Source: Cryptomeria japonica (Eukaryota; Streptophyta; Pinopsida; Cupressales; Cupressaceae). From it: a stretch of 64,000 nt of DNA. Made by a program: the position numbers and the translations under genes. Where the stretch lies: positions 139,762,747 to 139,826,746 of the forward strand of contig NC_081412.1 of assembly GCF_030272615.1 (NCBI RefSeq). The letters are read 5' to 3'. Under the pieces are notes generated by a model. It did not search any database. It was not told the origin of the DNA and worked only from the letters and a program-made list of their open reading frames with translations. Of this stretch, positions 22,134 through 35,669 are shown one piece after another (within the stretch, counting starts at the first letter, position 1; every line of letters begins with the position of its first letter).

Positions 22134-23873
22134 TCAGCCAATACCAACCTGAGGGAAGCCCACTCCATTTTCCACATCGGCATCAACAATACCTTTTAAT
22201 TCATCTGGTATTTTAATCTCATTGAATGCCACATCAGTGGCCTTGTTGCCTTCTTGATATGTATGGGAAATTGTGAATTCTATAAGTTGCCTCAACTCAT
22301 CCCGAATGCTACGTAACCACTGTTTGAGTTTCCAGTTTATGATGTGTGATTTCGATATTGAATTGACTCCTAGCTGGGAACCCCCCTCAATGTCTACTTT
22401 GCTTAAACCTTTTTCCAGCCATAGCCTCAACCCTCTTTCAAGTGCCATCATTTCCGCCTCATTATTAGTGGCCAAACCAATATATCCTTTGGTAGCAGCA
22501 ACCAATTGTCCAATCCAGTTACGAATGATTATTCTGTATTAGTGTCTCCAGGGTTGCCTTTGGCAGCCCTGTCAAAATTCATCTTATGCCATCCCCTCCT
22601 TGGTTTCTTCCAACGAACCTCCTTGTTTTTACCCCTGCAACTGATGTTAACTTCCCCAGACTTTAACAATTGCCAGTTATCCTCTATATGTCTGTCCCAA
22701 CTTGTGTATTTGGCTACTTTCTTATTGAATAGTTTCCCGTTTACCACCTCTGCTACTGATTCTTTGATTCTACTTATTATCATCTCGGAAGGAAGCATTT
22801 CTTCTTGGAACATCCTTCTATTCCTTTCCTTCCAAATCTGCCATACAATCACCAATGACCTAACAATCCAAATATCCCCCCATTTAGAATTAAGCCTCTC
22901 CGATGGCCATGAACACAAAAACTCATATAACTGGGAATTCCTTGCAGTCTGCCACTCAATCATCTCCATAAACCAATCCCAGCACCCCATAGCAAAGGGA
23001 CACCAAAGAAGAAGATGGCTAGCAGTTTTTTCATTTTGTCTGCACATCGGACATATATTTGGGCCTTCTATGACGATCAATTTGAGCCTATCCCTAGTAA
23101 GAATTCTTCCATGTAATGCTACCCACAGAAAAACACCCACCCTGGGAAGCACACACTTATCCCAGCAAAGCCTAGATGGCCTTTTGACCTCCATATTCCT
23201 CATTGTTTGAACCGCATACCCAAGGCTAACCTTATATTTTCCACTTTTAGCCGCACACCATACGACTTCAACCTCCTCCCCGGTCAAGATAACTCTCCAT
23301 TTACCAAGCAACTTCATCAATTTCCTATAATCATCCTCTCTAATCCCTTCTTTGAATTGTTGCCATCTTATTTGGGTGTACCTCTCTCTTCCAGATTCAA
23401 TATATAGTCTGAAACATATACTCCCATTTTGAGTTCTATAGCATCAATCCAATCTCTGTTTTCAAACACTTCTTCAATTACCTCTCCACCGTTCCTGGAA
23501 TCTCTCTAAAACTTTGCCTTTTTACCCTTCCCTATTTTCCAAGTTATGTGTTCTGTAATGATCCTTCTGCTCTCCCACAAGAATCTCCATATCTCCAATC
23601 CATTCTTGGAGTTAGCCATTATAAGGATTCTTCTAGGTTCCTCCGAATCCAAATATTTCTTCCTCATAATCTTACACCATGTTTTGTTTGGGCTTTTTTA
23701 TATCTTCCAAACCAACATACCCCCAACGCTAAGTTCTGGAGATTCATCTTTCTCAAACCAGCGCCACCTTCTTCCTTGATCATACACGCAGTATCCCAAT
23801 TGATGAGTGGTATCCTCCTTTCATCTTTCAATCCTTCCCATAAGAATTTTTTAAGAAAACTATCCAATGACAC
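22134..23873 (-). pseudogene. LINE ORF2 remnant: RT C-terminus, zinc-binding domain, RNase H
   Basis: The parts read in order on the minus strand. At 23873-23664, MSLDSFLKKFLWEG...LINWDTACMIKEEGGAG matches the conserved region after the palm of plant L1 reverse transcriptases. At 23320-22529, GVFLWVALHGRILTRDRL, NICPMCRQNEKTASHLL and IWIVRSLVIVWQIWKERNRR form the zinc-binding domain. The start of RNase H is WHKMNFDRAAKGNPG, with FDR where FDG is usual. At 22505-22134, ATNNEAEMMALERGLRLW and EGNKATDVAFNEI complete RNase H. The fragments are in different frames, with shifts or stops between 23664 and 23320 and near 22520. The catalytic palm of the reverse transcriptase is absent, so this copy is dead. 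Confidence 0.88.
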
Positions 23874-23907
23874 AATGGCTCTAGCAGAAAGTATAAAATG
23901 AATATAT

Positions 23908-24080
23908 ATTATATTTATTATTTAAATATTTATAATTAATATATATAAAATTAATATATAATTTATATATTATTAATTTATCATATATATAAATAATACA
24001 TCTAATTATACACATTGATACTATATTATATATATATATATATATCAATTTTATTTATGTATTATTAATTTATTGTATAT
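23908..24080. repeat. AT-rich low-complexity tract
   Basis: Almost pure A/T with TATATA and TTAATATA runs, continuing the AT-rich target sequence left of the LINE at 20960-20994. Confidence 0.85.
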
Positions 24081-26526
24081 GTGCAAAAAAATGTGCTCTA
24101 GCTGCAATTTTTTGGTCTGCGTCTATTGATTTTTTGCCTTAAGTGTGTCTGAGAATACAGAAAACCTTCCATGATTTATTGGATGTTCATCCCACAATTG
24201 TTTGGTGCTCTGCTAATGACTGGAATCCTTGTGACATAAGAAAAACCATCTCACAAAATGTCTTTTGTGCCCATGATCTTTGACGGTTTTACATCACCCC
24301 TATAACTCTTCCACATTTACTTCTGCTTTTTCAGATGGATATTATATATTATGATTCTTCAGATGGGTGTTCCAGTGGTTCTTTATGTCAGTTTCTGTTC
24401 ACCCTGCCAACTGCTTCGCTATTTCTCACCACCCACACATTGCATTTTGTCAAAAGAAAAACCTATCCTGCCTGGTTTTAACATTAAAATTCGTTGTTTT
24501 GGCATTTTTTTTGAAAAAACTTTTATAGGATTTGACTCACCTGGGTGGCAGGGCCATGTCCTGGCTGTCCTGTCTGTGCTTCTGCTCCTGCTCCTGTTCG
24601 GTTTGGGGACTGAGAATAGGAAAAGTCGGTAACTTAGCTAATGGCTGGTGTTTTTTCAAATCTATTAACATGTTGAAATTTGTTGAATAGTGTACGGACC
24701 ATTATGAACAGGGTGCCTGATCACTAAACTTTTTTCTTGCACTTCTTAGAGGGTGTTGTTACTTCCTTGTAATGATTGCTTCCAAATAACTTTTTGTCAA
24801 GATTGCATTTTTTCAACTAAATGCCTTTATGTATCTATATTTGTAGACATTAGGATCAAAATTATTTTTTCAAAACCCATGCATGGATTGACAGGCTTAG
24901 AAATCTTCTTGTTTTCATTGATTGTTGAGCATCCATAAAAAGTAAATATATCATGAAAGGAGTGGATTCTACTAATATTGTGGAAGGCTATTTTAACCTA
25001 TCGGAATTAAGATTTATGTCCCTGTCCAAATAATGGATCTCTTGTTTAACAAAAACAAGGTTCTGAATTTAGAACATTTCAAAAATTAATTGAATATTAT
25101 CTTGTTAATGAATCTCACAGCATTATTGAGAACTAATCTGTTGTATTTTGCTAAGGACCTCTTGTTTAAAGGGTGTAAAATACAAGGTCCATTATTCAGA
25201 TCTAAGGTGTTGTGAGGTCCTTGGACTTTACCAGTGTTCTGCTATATCCATGGTATTCTTTCTTTGGATGCTTATTTTATGTGCATTTGACATGTAGCAC
25301 TTTCGACTTATTTCTCAAGATGTTTCATTTCTAGGTTGATCTTATTGTATCTTAAGCATTATTACTTAAATCTGTCACTAATATTAAAAAATCGGTAATT
25401 AGGCTGCTAATTATTATGCCTTGTCAGCTCGTTCCTTCCTTAGCATGTACAATATTTTTCCTCAATACACAATGACTAGTGGCATGCAATTATTTGCAAT
25501 GTTAAGCAATATATAATAGAATTATTTTCTCAGGACACTGTTTGATCAATGCTTCGATTTATTCAGATGTACATACCAGGTTAGGCTTCCCTCAACAAAC
25601 TATTTCTGTGTTTGAGATTTTGTTCTCTTTACGATTCTTCTTTTTCCTATGATAAATATTGAGTCATGCGCACAAGCTCGAGATTTGAGATTTCCTTTAC
25701 GTTAATTCAAGTTGTTCTCCAACTATCCTTAATGAAACTTGTCGTGATAACACTTATTTTAGGTTCATATAAGTAGTAGATATATGATTTTCACAGTTCA
25801 TATTGTTAACATGTATAGCTTCAGGAATCAACTGTGTGAATTTTTTCATATAAATAATTTAACAAACAAATTCCCTAAGCATTGTTAGCATATGATGCAC
25901 ACATTACCACATGATACTATATGCAATTTGTGCTACATAAATCACATATATCTTTTCCTTGGAGGGGTTCTATACCAATAGTTGTATGCAACTTATATTT
26001 CATATTAAACTCTTGTTGGCTCCTTTCCAAACGAGTTATCATCACCTGTTATTAGTGTTTCCAATGGACTGGGTGATCATTCAGTTGCAGATTTGGTTTT
26101 AGATATATTGATGTTGGCAAATCAATAATGGCTTGTCAGTCCCGGAGATATAAGAAATTTTTCTACAGATTAAATTGTCCAAGTACTTCCCTGAAAGAGG
26201 ATGAAATATGGTGGACTATAAGTAACACATTAGTATCTATTGTGAAAATTGTTTTTGTAATTATATGCTTGTTTAGCTGTCCTGCCAAAAGGGTTGGTCT
26301 TTGTATAATATTGTATATTGCATTTTTTCTTTTTCTTTTTAATTTCTACTGTGTTTTTTTACTTGGAATTGGTGTAGATAGGAGTTTTACAACTGCACAT
26401 TACAAACTAGTATAGTTTTGAAAATTTCCATTTGCATTGATTATCTTGATTATTGTAGAAAATATGATTATTTATTCCTTTTTTGATTATCCCAACCTAT
26501 TTATTTGTATTTTTCTTGAATTTTAG
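24081..26526. other. Large intron, right part: nothing recognised
   Basis: AT-rich sequence with only short chance open frames. It closes with a T-rich stretch ending TTGAATTTTAG at the acceptor of exon C. Confidence 0.4.
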
Positions 26527-26625
26527 ACTGTACGGATATGGTCTTCAAAGAATTTTAAATGTCTGGAGGAATACTCATCTCCAAACAGGTCTCCTTTGGT
26601 TGATGTTGATTTCGACGAGAACAAG
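26527..26625 (+). CDS. WD40-repeat protein gene, internal exon C
   Basis: This 99-nt exon starts and ends in phase 0 and is bounded by GAATTTTAG|A and AACAAG|GTATCT. It encodes TVRIWSSKNFKCLEEYS followed by PLVDVDFDENK. VRIWS is the closing strand of a WD40 blade, and the rest starts the next blade. It follows directly from exon B (GVGDQ|TVRIWS). Intron B-C is 14,357 bp and contains the unclassified element and a LINE. The exon frame is intact, unlike the broken frames of the surrounding transposons, which supports it as a host gene. Confidence 0.75.
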
Positions 26626-26899
26626 GTATCTCTAAATGATAGATTGAATTCTGGTATTTTTTTAATATTCGACATTCTCAGAGAACTAATATCCATTTAA
26701 CTCATTCATGTTGATTTCAATAACATACACTCAAATTCCAAAATAATCCTAACAGAAATAGTCTCCTGATTTGTGGATGTGCTTATTCAAAATGAATGGA
26801 TTCATGCTATGATGAAGAGTAAACCTTTCAAGAATGTTTTTTTTCCTTGGGATTTCCTATATTTTGCCCTCAAATTTCCAAAAAGGTATGGAGTATATT

Positions 26900-27668
26900 T
26901 AAGAAATGCAAATTGCCAATGTTTAAATCTTGATTTAGATTCCATCACTTGAAAATATATAAGCCTGCTGACTTTTCTTATTAATTCTGAAACTGATTGT
27001 TTCTTCCTTGATCGTGTTTGATGTATGAGTACTTCTGCTCTTCTCCAATTGCCTAATTCCTTTTACACTATCATACTAAATTGAAGAGACACATCTCTTT
27101 GAAAAGAGAGACCCATTTTAAGGGTCATATTTCCTCAATGCTTGCCTTATAATTCAAATCAGATCGGCTCTTCTGATTATAGATTAAATGCTGCTTTCTC
27201 TTGTTTTCTTCCTCTTTTCTCCCCCTCTCTTAATGAATTTGTCCTCCTGCTTATATTTTCATGTGAGGAAGAGTCACACCTCTTCATCATGTCTGCCCCT
27301 TGCAATGGTCACAACCTTAATAATCTTCACCTTTTGAAAGAGTCACAACCCTTCATTATTTCTGCCCTTCTGAGAGAATCACTTCCTTATTTCCTTCCCA
27401 TTCCTTCTTCCATTTACCTTTCCTTAATTCCTATGCTCCATTCTTCTTTTTTCCTTCTTCCTCGTCCTCTTTCAAATGAACGTTTCTCCCTTTTATATCT
27501 CGTGTTCGAGGGAGTCCCAACTCTTCATAGGATGCCTCTTGACTTTTCATTAAACTTAATTAACTTGTAATTATAGTATATTATATTTTATTTTACTATA
27601 TTTTATTTATATTTAATTTAATAATAATTATTTACTAGTAAATCCTATTTCAGAAAAGGGACATTACA
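26900..27668. repeat. Possible LTR fragment ending ...GGGACATTACA
   Basis: The end at 27668 matches the inverted form of the TGTAATGTCCC start seen in other LTRs of this window. The stretch shares GAGTCACAAC-CTTCAT-type motifs with the solo LTR at 58638-60144 and with 38100-38250. I could not find its left end or a target duplication. The 142-codon open frame at 27142-27570 lies in this repeat and is not a gene candidate. Confidence 0.4.
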
Positions 27669-29051
27669 AATCCTTAGCAGTTTGCATCTTGAATTGGGTT
27701 TCATGACAACCAATATACATAAGAGTGAGAAATTGTAAAAGTTAATTACCAAAATTGGCACTTTTTGAAATTAAACATGTTGAAATCTTGGATCATGAAA
27801 ACTATTTATAGCTGCAATAAAATGATACCAAATACTTAAAAATGATAGTGGTATTGAGTAGTTGTAGTACTATATTAACATTAAAAATAATCACTTATAT
27901 ACTTCTTTGTAAGAACTGAACAACTATACGAAATAGTTTGCTTTTAATTGCTAGAATATACTTATTTTTGCCTAAAATCTGATTCAAAGCATAAAATAAA
28001 TTATTAAATAATTTCAGAATTTATTTAGACAAATAAACATGATAGTTGAGGTTGCACTAGCACTAGATGAAAGGAAAAGGAGAGTATCACAAATGCATGT
28101 CTGGATTTTTTTCTTTTTGACAGTCTCTTGGGTAGAAGAAGATGATGTATGTGCGCTGTTGGACTGCAGTTGAGATTCTGTATTCCGTCACATGCCTACC
28201 AACGACGGAAATGCATGTGATAATGTCCTGTTACCTGTACGACTCACTGATGTCTCTGGTGGTGCATTGGTGTCCTGTACTGCTGTGATCGTGTCCTCTG
28301 CAATCACAAACATGAAGTCCTTCATGTGTCAGGCTCTTTTGCTCCTGCACAGTACCTGTCAGTGCTGAAATTGGAAAAATTGGTGCCTGCAGCATGCTTC
28401 ATAAAAAGTAGTTGAAAGAGTTTTTGAGTGGGAAGCCATGGCTATGGAGATAGGTGTGTGCAGCAATGGAGGATGCCCTAGATGTCCAAAAATGTTGTGT
28501 TGGGGGAAGTTAAATGTGCTAAATGCTTTCCCTTTTAGGTAAATCCATTTAAATAAGCATTCTTAGGGCCCGTTTGACTGTTAAAAATGAACTAAGGTTA
28601 GAATTGTGTGAAAAATGTAGCATTTGGGCAAGAAATTCAAACTTGAATGCGGCAGGACACTAACTCCCCCTGTACTCTCTAGGCACACACTAGCATGGCA
28701 TACTTGTGTTCCATGTGACAAAAAGGTACCGAACAGGGATGAATGAATGAATGAATTTTTTTAATGACATCCATGAAACCAGGCAGTCTATGGAACCCAA
28801 GATATTAAAACAGCACAATGACACCAAAAGATCCAATCGACAAACCCCAGCTTCAACTTCTGAGTGACCACTATTCTTTGATTTCTTTGCTGATCATGGT
28901 TCTTCTTCTATGAATTTTGACGAAGTAACCTGCCATCTTTGCTATTTGTTCCTCCTCAAACAGAGTAGTTAGAGACTCAACTTTATAATATTGGCATATT
29001 TGGTCCGGATGTTCTCATATGCCGAACTCTCCATGACGTAATTTGCACCGA
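27669..29051. other. Intron sequence, nothing recognised
   Basis: Unique-looking AT-rich sequence with a short GAATGAATGAATGAA run near 28740. No coding, RNA or element structure was identified. Confidence 0.4.
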
Positions 29052-29056
29052 CCTTG

Positions 29057-30709
29057 TGAAAGACACTCAGCCACTACTGAGAGGGGGGGGGTGTGAATCA
29101 GTATTGGAGATAGTAATTAATTTTTAATACAAAGCCAAATGATGCACAAAAGATCAGAATGATATAGACACAAGATTTCTCGTGGAAAACCCTTTTGGGT
29201 AAAAAACCACGGCATAAAGATTTCTTATCAATTAGAAAAGATGGGCACCAACCCAGATTACAGAGAAAATACACTTATAGAGAGCACCAACTCTCCTCTC
29301 AGCACCAACTGAGAACAACAGAGGCACCAACCGAACAACAAAAGAGAACACCAACTTAAACCAACAGAAATTTGAAACAAAACTCAATACCAATGATCTC
29401 TGAATAACATTCAGTCAACACAACAGATTGACTCCTTATAGCTCCTTGCTCCTTTGTCTACTTTTCAGCATGACAGAGCTGTTCAACGTAACACCCCAAG
29501 ACCTTCATCACACCACTTTTCTTCAAGCTGTAGCAATTCAACTCAAATACATGTATATATTCGTGCCACCAGCTCTATGGAGAATATGAAAATTATTTTT
29601 CTACACATTGCAGTTCTTTGCAACAAGATGAAACTCTGCGAAAAATAAAGGTTGCCAAGGCACTACACACAGGACTTAAAATCATCACCTGCCAAAAATC
29701 TTTAAAAAACAGAAGTCCTTCTCACGATGCCTGAAAAATTATATATCACTACCACACGAACTGCCAGAACATAAATGTATTACCATCATGCGCACAAATT
29801 CTGAAACGTACAACAGCGCATAATTCATCCAGGATTTTAACATCTCTCTTCCAAAAATACGATTTTTTTCACAAATAATTTTAATAATATTTATGAAAAA
29901 TGACTTCCCTCTGTGACTTGTCTTCACAGCACAAAACTCAAACTTTCCGACATCAAAAAAATTACTTAGCACACCTGCGGTGAAAGGAACTCATCATTTT
30001 TCATTTCAACAGCCGTCACCACTCCCACCATGACTCCGCAAAATTCAGAGAGAATCTCAATTTCAATAAAGCATAAGAAATTATTTAAAAAAAAAAATGC
30101 CTGAACACAGCGCTGACTTTGAAGTAAAACAAAATCGTGTTAATCCTTGCATACTGCCAGAAATTAATTGGAATCAATTACACACAGACAGCTCACAATA
30201 TTAAAGTCGTGCAGAAGGCTGAGACCGCTTTTTTGTATAAATTTCGAACTCCATCCAAGTTCGTGGCTTTTATGAGAAACATGAAGTCTGAAATATTTCA
30301 GAAATCATGACCTTTGTACTCCATGACAAAAATTAAACGCACACCCGTTTTTTTAAAGAAAAAAAACAGGCGCACCTTTACTCCCCTTCAAATCGAATAA
30401 TAATGACACATCCTCCACACGTGGAAAACACATGGCAAAAAAAACCGTATCTATTACAATTCATCGATTCATTATCCATAAAATCTGAAGAGAAAAAGAA
30501 ACAATCAATACAATTCTCTCTGTTGACTTTTCGAGGCTGATTTGGCAAAAAAAATGATGTGGCAAAACATCTGACTCAATGTTGACCCAAAAACAGTTCA
30601 ACCAGGCAAACAGGCAGGTCAAGCAACCAGGCAAGCAACCTGGCAGACACCTCAAGCAGCTTGTAAATCAACTTAAAAACTTTGACATCAATTACTAAAA
30701 ACTTCAACA
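29057..30709. mobile_element. Solo LTR (1,653 bp) with CCTTG duplication
   Basis: It starts TGAAAGACACTCAG, followed by CTGAGAGGGGGGGG and GTGTGAATCAG, a motif I associate with the starts of plant LTRs. It ends AAAACTTCAACA and is flanked by CCTTG at 29052-29056 and 30710-30714. No internal region or second LTR is present, so it is most simply a product of recombination between two LTRs. The LTR fragment at 1-1047 has a similar end. Confidence 0.8.
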
Positions 30710-30714
30710 CCTTG

Positions 30715-33700
30715 AAGTTCAGATTCGACAAACCCTGTCAGCCAATTCCTCTTTGGGTGTTTTTCACCTCCTGTTTCGCACCTAAGATGGTGCATGCTAG
30801 TTCTTAATTGGGCTATTAGCATTTTAGCTTTCCATTTTATATCTGCCTCTATACAGTGTTCTTGTTGATGGTTACATGTGGGATTGAAATGTTTGACATA
30901 GTATTCCTTTTTTGGCCCAAGATGCTTTATCGACAACGCTACTTTGACTCTCTCTCACATGCTTTTTGATTTCTGCATTTACATTTGGGGCATTCTTGCA
31001 TATTAATTTCCCATCTATTCAACCACTTGATACTTTGTTTCATGCAATTGTTTTTTCTTATATTTAGTCTTTCCCCCACTACAATTTTGACCCAACACCG
31101 AAACAAGGGTTGTGTTTTGTGATGAGTCATTTTCATGTGGAATAAGGTGTTTTTAGGATAATTCATGCTCAACTCAGAATCACTCTTATTTTAAGTGGTT
31201 ACTAAAATGGGCACAAAACATGTGTAAAATGTGTGAACCATGCACTTTTCATCTCTACCTTTCATCCCGGGAAACTGCAGAGAGTTTACACAAGTCCAGA
31301 CAAATAACGGTATCCATGAGGAATGTTTCTTGGCTTATGAATAGCTGCTGCTCTGTTCAGCATTTCGTATACACCCGTCCCACATTTACTTTGCACTTGT
31401 TACACTTTGACAAAATAATGTAAGGCAACATGCAGTGATTAGATTCCACACTGTTATTCCTAAGCAACAACACAAATATTGGATGGATTGTTTGATAGCC
31501 AATTCAAGAACCATTAGTAATACTGCTTATGACTCTTGTCCAATTCAGTACAGGTTACAATTTAGCCCATTCACAGTCTCGGACCACAGCAATCACTATC
31601 AAAGGTTTAATGTTTATGATATGTATAGCTGAAGAGCCTTGTTCTGATTGCAATGTTGAATTCAGTTTGATTGGAGAATGCTTATATTTGCATTTGGATG
31701 GCATTATTAAACAGTTCAAAGGCATTAGTGAGAATACTCATAGTGCTGCTGGATGACTGTTAGAAGACATGGAGCAACTACTGGTATTAGCTTAAATAAT
31801 GTTTAACAGTTAGTGGTATTCCAAGGTGTGTAAACGTAGACAGAGACACCCCAAATTTTAGGGTGCTGGAAATGCTCCAAGTCTCTGTCATTCAGGTAGT
31901 GTTTCTTCAAATCAAAATGTTATTCAAGGGGACTATAAATTGGTTCCAAGTGGCATCATTTATATCGTATATGTTTTTGGCCCATATCATCTGTGAGAAG
32001 ATTTGACAAATATTGAAAAAAATCCTCAAAATACCTATTTTACCTTTATTTATTTATCTTAAGCTCCTTTTGAATTGCTGGGATTTAATTTATAAATAAA
32101 AGATACCAGACTTCAATTCTTTTTCTTTAGGTCATTTGATAGTGTTTTTGTTCGATGATCCTTAGCATGTGGTCCATTGGCGAATTGTGTCGGACTAAAC
32201 TTAAATGTAATCGTGCGTTACCTACTCTGGTTTGAAATTGGTTTTGACCAACTTCTGATAGCCTGCCTCATGATCTCTGTTTCATCTATTATGAGTATTT
32301 TTGACTAGCTTACTTGTTATTAAAATGTACCTTGAGAAGAGAGTTTCAAAATGTCAGCAATGATTTTTATTTTATTGTTATAACGCTATTTCTACATTTT
32401 CACAATGCTCATCTCTATTTTACTACTTTTAGTGATAAATAGTAAATAGTAGGAGCAAATAGGTTTTCTGTTAAAATATTTATTGCTCGTGTGGGCAGTA
32501 TATTCTTCATACACTGCTGACCTAACAGTGAGTGTGTGAACACTTTCCCTTTTGTAGGGAGGAGGATATTGTTTTTGTGGTCAGCACCTACTTTTGTGAA
32601 GGAAAATTGACTTTTTGTCTTACGTAGACTAAGAAAGTAGTTTAAACTTTCTTCTTTATCAAACAGCTATGGGCATTTCTTGTCAATATGAGCATTTGTG
32701 GATATTAGAGATTTAATTTAAACTAAATACTTTAGATTTTAGCAGTTAGACATAATATCATGTAGCTAAATACTGTATTAGTTCTTTAAACTGTTATCAT
32801 CATCTTGCCTGAAATAGCTGGGCAGATCTGGTCATCAGTTTGTCTCTAATTTGTTTCACAAGTTTGATTTACAATCAATTCTTATTCTCTTGGCTAGTTT
32901 TTGTTGTATTCTTTTCAAATCTTGTCTCCTATGCTCACACATACTTTCAAACTCATTAGTCTTGATCTGAGGAAACACTCCCAAATGTTTAACACCTTGT
33001 TCTCTCTTCACAAGTTGTATTTAAAGGGAAGGTTCCTATTGGGTTGGAAGTGGCTTGATTCAGCGACGCTCACTGCTCTGGCAATTTTATTTAATGATTG
33101 GATGCAATTCAATATTATTTGACTATTTGTGGGTATCAGAAAACTTCTTCAAACTATTATCTGAATCTCATGTGCTTGCTGGACAGATGTATGCCTTTAA
33201 TTTGTATGTAATGAAATGAATTACTTGGTTTGATCTGAGAAAGCAATCTCAACTGTTGTTCACAATCTGCAAACCTTACTAAATGGTAATTTTTCTATTG
33301 GGTTGAAATTCCCTTGGATTGGCCTGGCTTGCTGCTTTGATGTTTGAGGCTGACTTAATACATGTTTGAAAGTTTAACTGCAGGATGTATGTAACTTATG
33401 AAGTTCTAATACTATTTTAATGATATGGCTTGTCTATGAATGATTTATTAACGATATGACTAGATAGTAAAGAACCAAGATTGAATAATAATAATATCAT
33501 TAAATAGAGTATAATATTCTGTCTTGCAAATTATTAAAATTGCTCTTGAAAGCATTGGAATAGCTTACAAAGTTATAAAGACAAAATCAACTGCCTTGTA
33601 AATGCATCTTGTTCACTGTGTCAGTCTCATAGTAAGAATACCTCAAGAACTGGAAATATCATTAAAAGCTCTGCAGACATCAAAAAATTAGAGTAAGAAA

Positions 33701-34390
33701 TTCAAGGAATACAGACATGTAAGTACCTCTTTATTTCCAATTCAAGAAAACACTTGGAAACTGGGTATAACATGGAAACTGACTCATCAAGGATGAAGAA
33801 TTTTCCCAAGGGAGAAAGTTGTCGTTGCCCTAAAGCTTAGGAATTATTAGATGAACTATAGAAAATTGGTTTATTATCTAGCTCTAGAATTTATATCATG
33901 TTCATGTTTAATGAAAAATGTTTTGTGGACATTCTGACATAACATTGGAATTATAAAGCACTCTTAAAAACCTAGGGTAAAAATGAATCTAGAGGTAAAA
34001 TGTAAACTCATAAACTGAGAGTTCCCTTAGAAAATAGTTCTGGAGATACCTATGGGGATATTTAATTACATTGTGAAAATGGTACATCTATTGAGATTTT
34101 TAATGTGCCTTTTTTTTTTCTTTTAAACAATGAGATAATAACAGTGTCAATCTGTTTTTAAATTGTGGCTGAACTAAACCTCTTTATCTTTCTTGAACTG
34201 TGTCCAAGTGCAGCTTGTTTTGCTGACATGACAGAACAAAATGCATAGCTGCAAATTTCCACAAATTTTTGTCATCATTGGCTACAATCCTGCCCTTTGC
34301 CATAAGAATTTGAGGGATCTCTAAGACTTCTTTTATATGAATATGATTTCTTATCTTATTAATAAAAACAAATAACATCACTCACCACAG
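30715..34390. other. Intron sequence, nothing recognised
   Basis: About 3.7 kb of AT-rich sequence between the solo LTR and the next LTR-like motif. I found no exon with WD40 features, no RNA gene and no defined element. All open frames are short. Confidence 0.4.
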
Positions 34391-34804
34391 TGTAATGTCC
34401 CCTTTTAGGACCACCCTAGATTCTGCCCTAGAATCACAAGTTCAATTGAAACCAGAGATGCAATATAGTTAGAATTAAAACTCTACCAATAAACATGTCT
34501 GTAGCCAGCTAAAACCGTGGAATAGGTCCTGCAATCATGTTAGACAACATATAATTCTACCCATATTTCAATAAGAGTTAGGGTAACATATAATGCATAT
34601 ATATTATCAATTATTTCAATTCATTTGAATATGTAATGCCCCCTTCTAGATTTACCCTAGAATTTGCCCTAGAATTACAAATACAATATAGCAAGAGATG
34701 AAATAGGGTTAGGGTTATATCTTTACCAAGTAAAATATCCTTTTTAACAAAGATGAACCTTGATTTAATCCTTGCAACCATAACCAATGATATACACATA
34801 CATA
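34391..34804. repeat. Two LTR-like starts in tandem (TGTAATGTCCCC and TGTAATGCCCCC)
   Basis: Sequences at 34391 and 34632 both begin TGTAATGYCCCC and continue with ACCCTAGAnTnTGCCCTAGAAT and a shared pattern (AGAGATG, TAGGGTTA). They look like two truncated LTR starts of one family. Ends and target duplications were not found. Confidence 0.45.
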
Positions 34805-35500
34805 CTTTTCTTTTTTTTTGGTCGATAATAGAGATTTTTATTGATATTCAAAAAGATGTACATATAAGATGTAATAAGTATAATTGCATAAACATCAAAC
34901 GCTAGCCACTCAAGAACCAAGCCGATAATTTCATTTACAGTATTGCACTTTTACAAAAGTACAGACAAACAGGGACCACTTTCTCCTAGAAACAACTAGA
35001 CAAATATACATATGCACAAACATAAAAAAAGGATCCGAGCCAACCATACATGGCTCACCCAACAAGACAAAAAGAGGAATAGACAAAACCCTACAAAATT
35101 TATTACCATTGCCCACACTGTCGCATCACACCATACAACATCAGCTGAAGAAGACTCCGCTCCATCCGTCACCTTCCTCTTTCTCTTCATCACCTATTTT
35201 GCCTCCTACTCCGCTTTCAAATTCTTCTCGTCAACCTTCCTTTCCTCTTCTTTTTTGCGTAGGAAAATCTTCAACGCATCCCACCCTATTGCTACTTCCG
35301 CTCTTCACTCCTCCCTATTCACACCGAAGGGCCATCGCATAAAAGGAACCAGCTCACGAACCTCAAATTCTTCCTCATTTTCCAAACCTTCACCAACATC
35401 AAACCCAACACCAGGAATTGCCCACTCCAGAATCGACTGCAACCCATAGAGCCAATCAAACTCCACACATTCCTTCAAGACCCACTCAATCACATCTTTT
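34805..35500 (-). mobile_element. Probable short LINE 3' fragment
   Basis: On the minus strand the segment ends AAAATCTCTATTATCGACC followed by nine A residues and a short A-rich tail. That resembles the 3' end of the LINE at 21014, where the tail follows ...ACC. Similar CACAT-TTTTCTTT sequence occurs at both edges (about 34793 and 35487) but does not align cleanly as a duplication. No diagnostic domain is present; the open frames on both strands are unassigned. Confidence 0.4.
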
Positions 35501-35669
35501 CTTTGGTTGTTATTATCATCTTTTGTGCCCTAGTTCATATTCGGGAGCTCCTGTGAGAAACATTGCCCTTGCCATTATCGTGCCAGGTATGTCTTTCTTT
35601 TTGTCCCTTATTTTTGTGTTTAGGGTTTTCATTTTGTGCCTTTCTTTTGTTAAACCTGCATGAGACACC

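Larger units (their letters stand above)
21014..23888 (-). mobile_element. 5'-truncated LINE (L1-type) with 19-bp target duplication
   Basis: The direct repeat AAGTATAAAATGAATATAT flanks the insertion at 20995-21013 and 23889-23907. The 3' end lies on the left: on the minus strand it finishes ACCAAAAAA, a very short A tail. The coding remnant runs leftward from the C-terminal part of the reverse transcriptase through the zinc-binding region to RNase H. The 5' part of the element is missing, as is typical of target-primed reverse transcription. Confidence 0.9.

Noticed and set aside
27142-27570. 142-codon open frame as a gene
   Set aside because: It lies in a probable LTR fragment, with motifs shared with the repeats at 38.1 and 59.3 kb.
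35012-35493. Open frames on both strands near 35.2 kb as a gene
   Set aside because: They overlap each other, lie beside a LINE-like A tail and carry no recognised motif.
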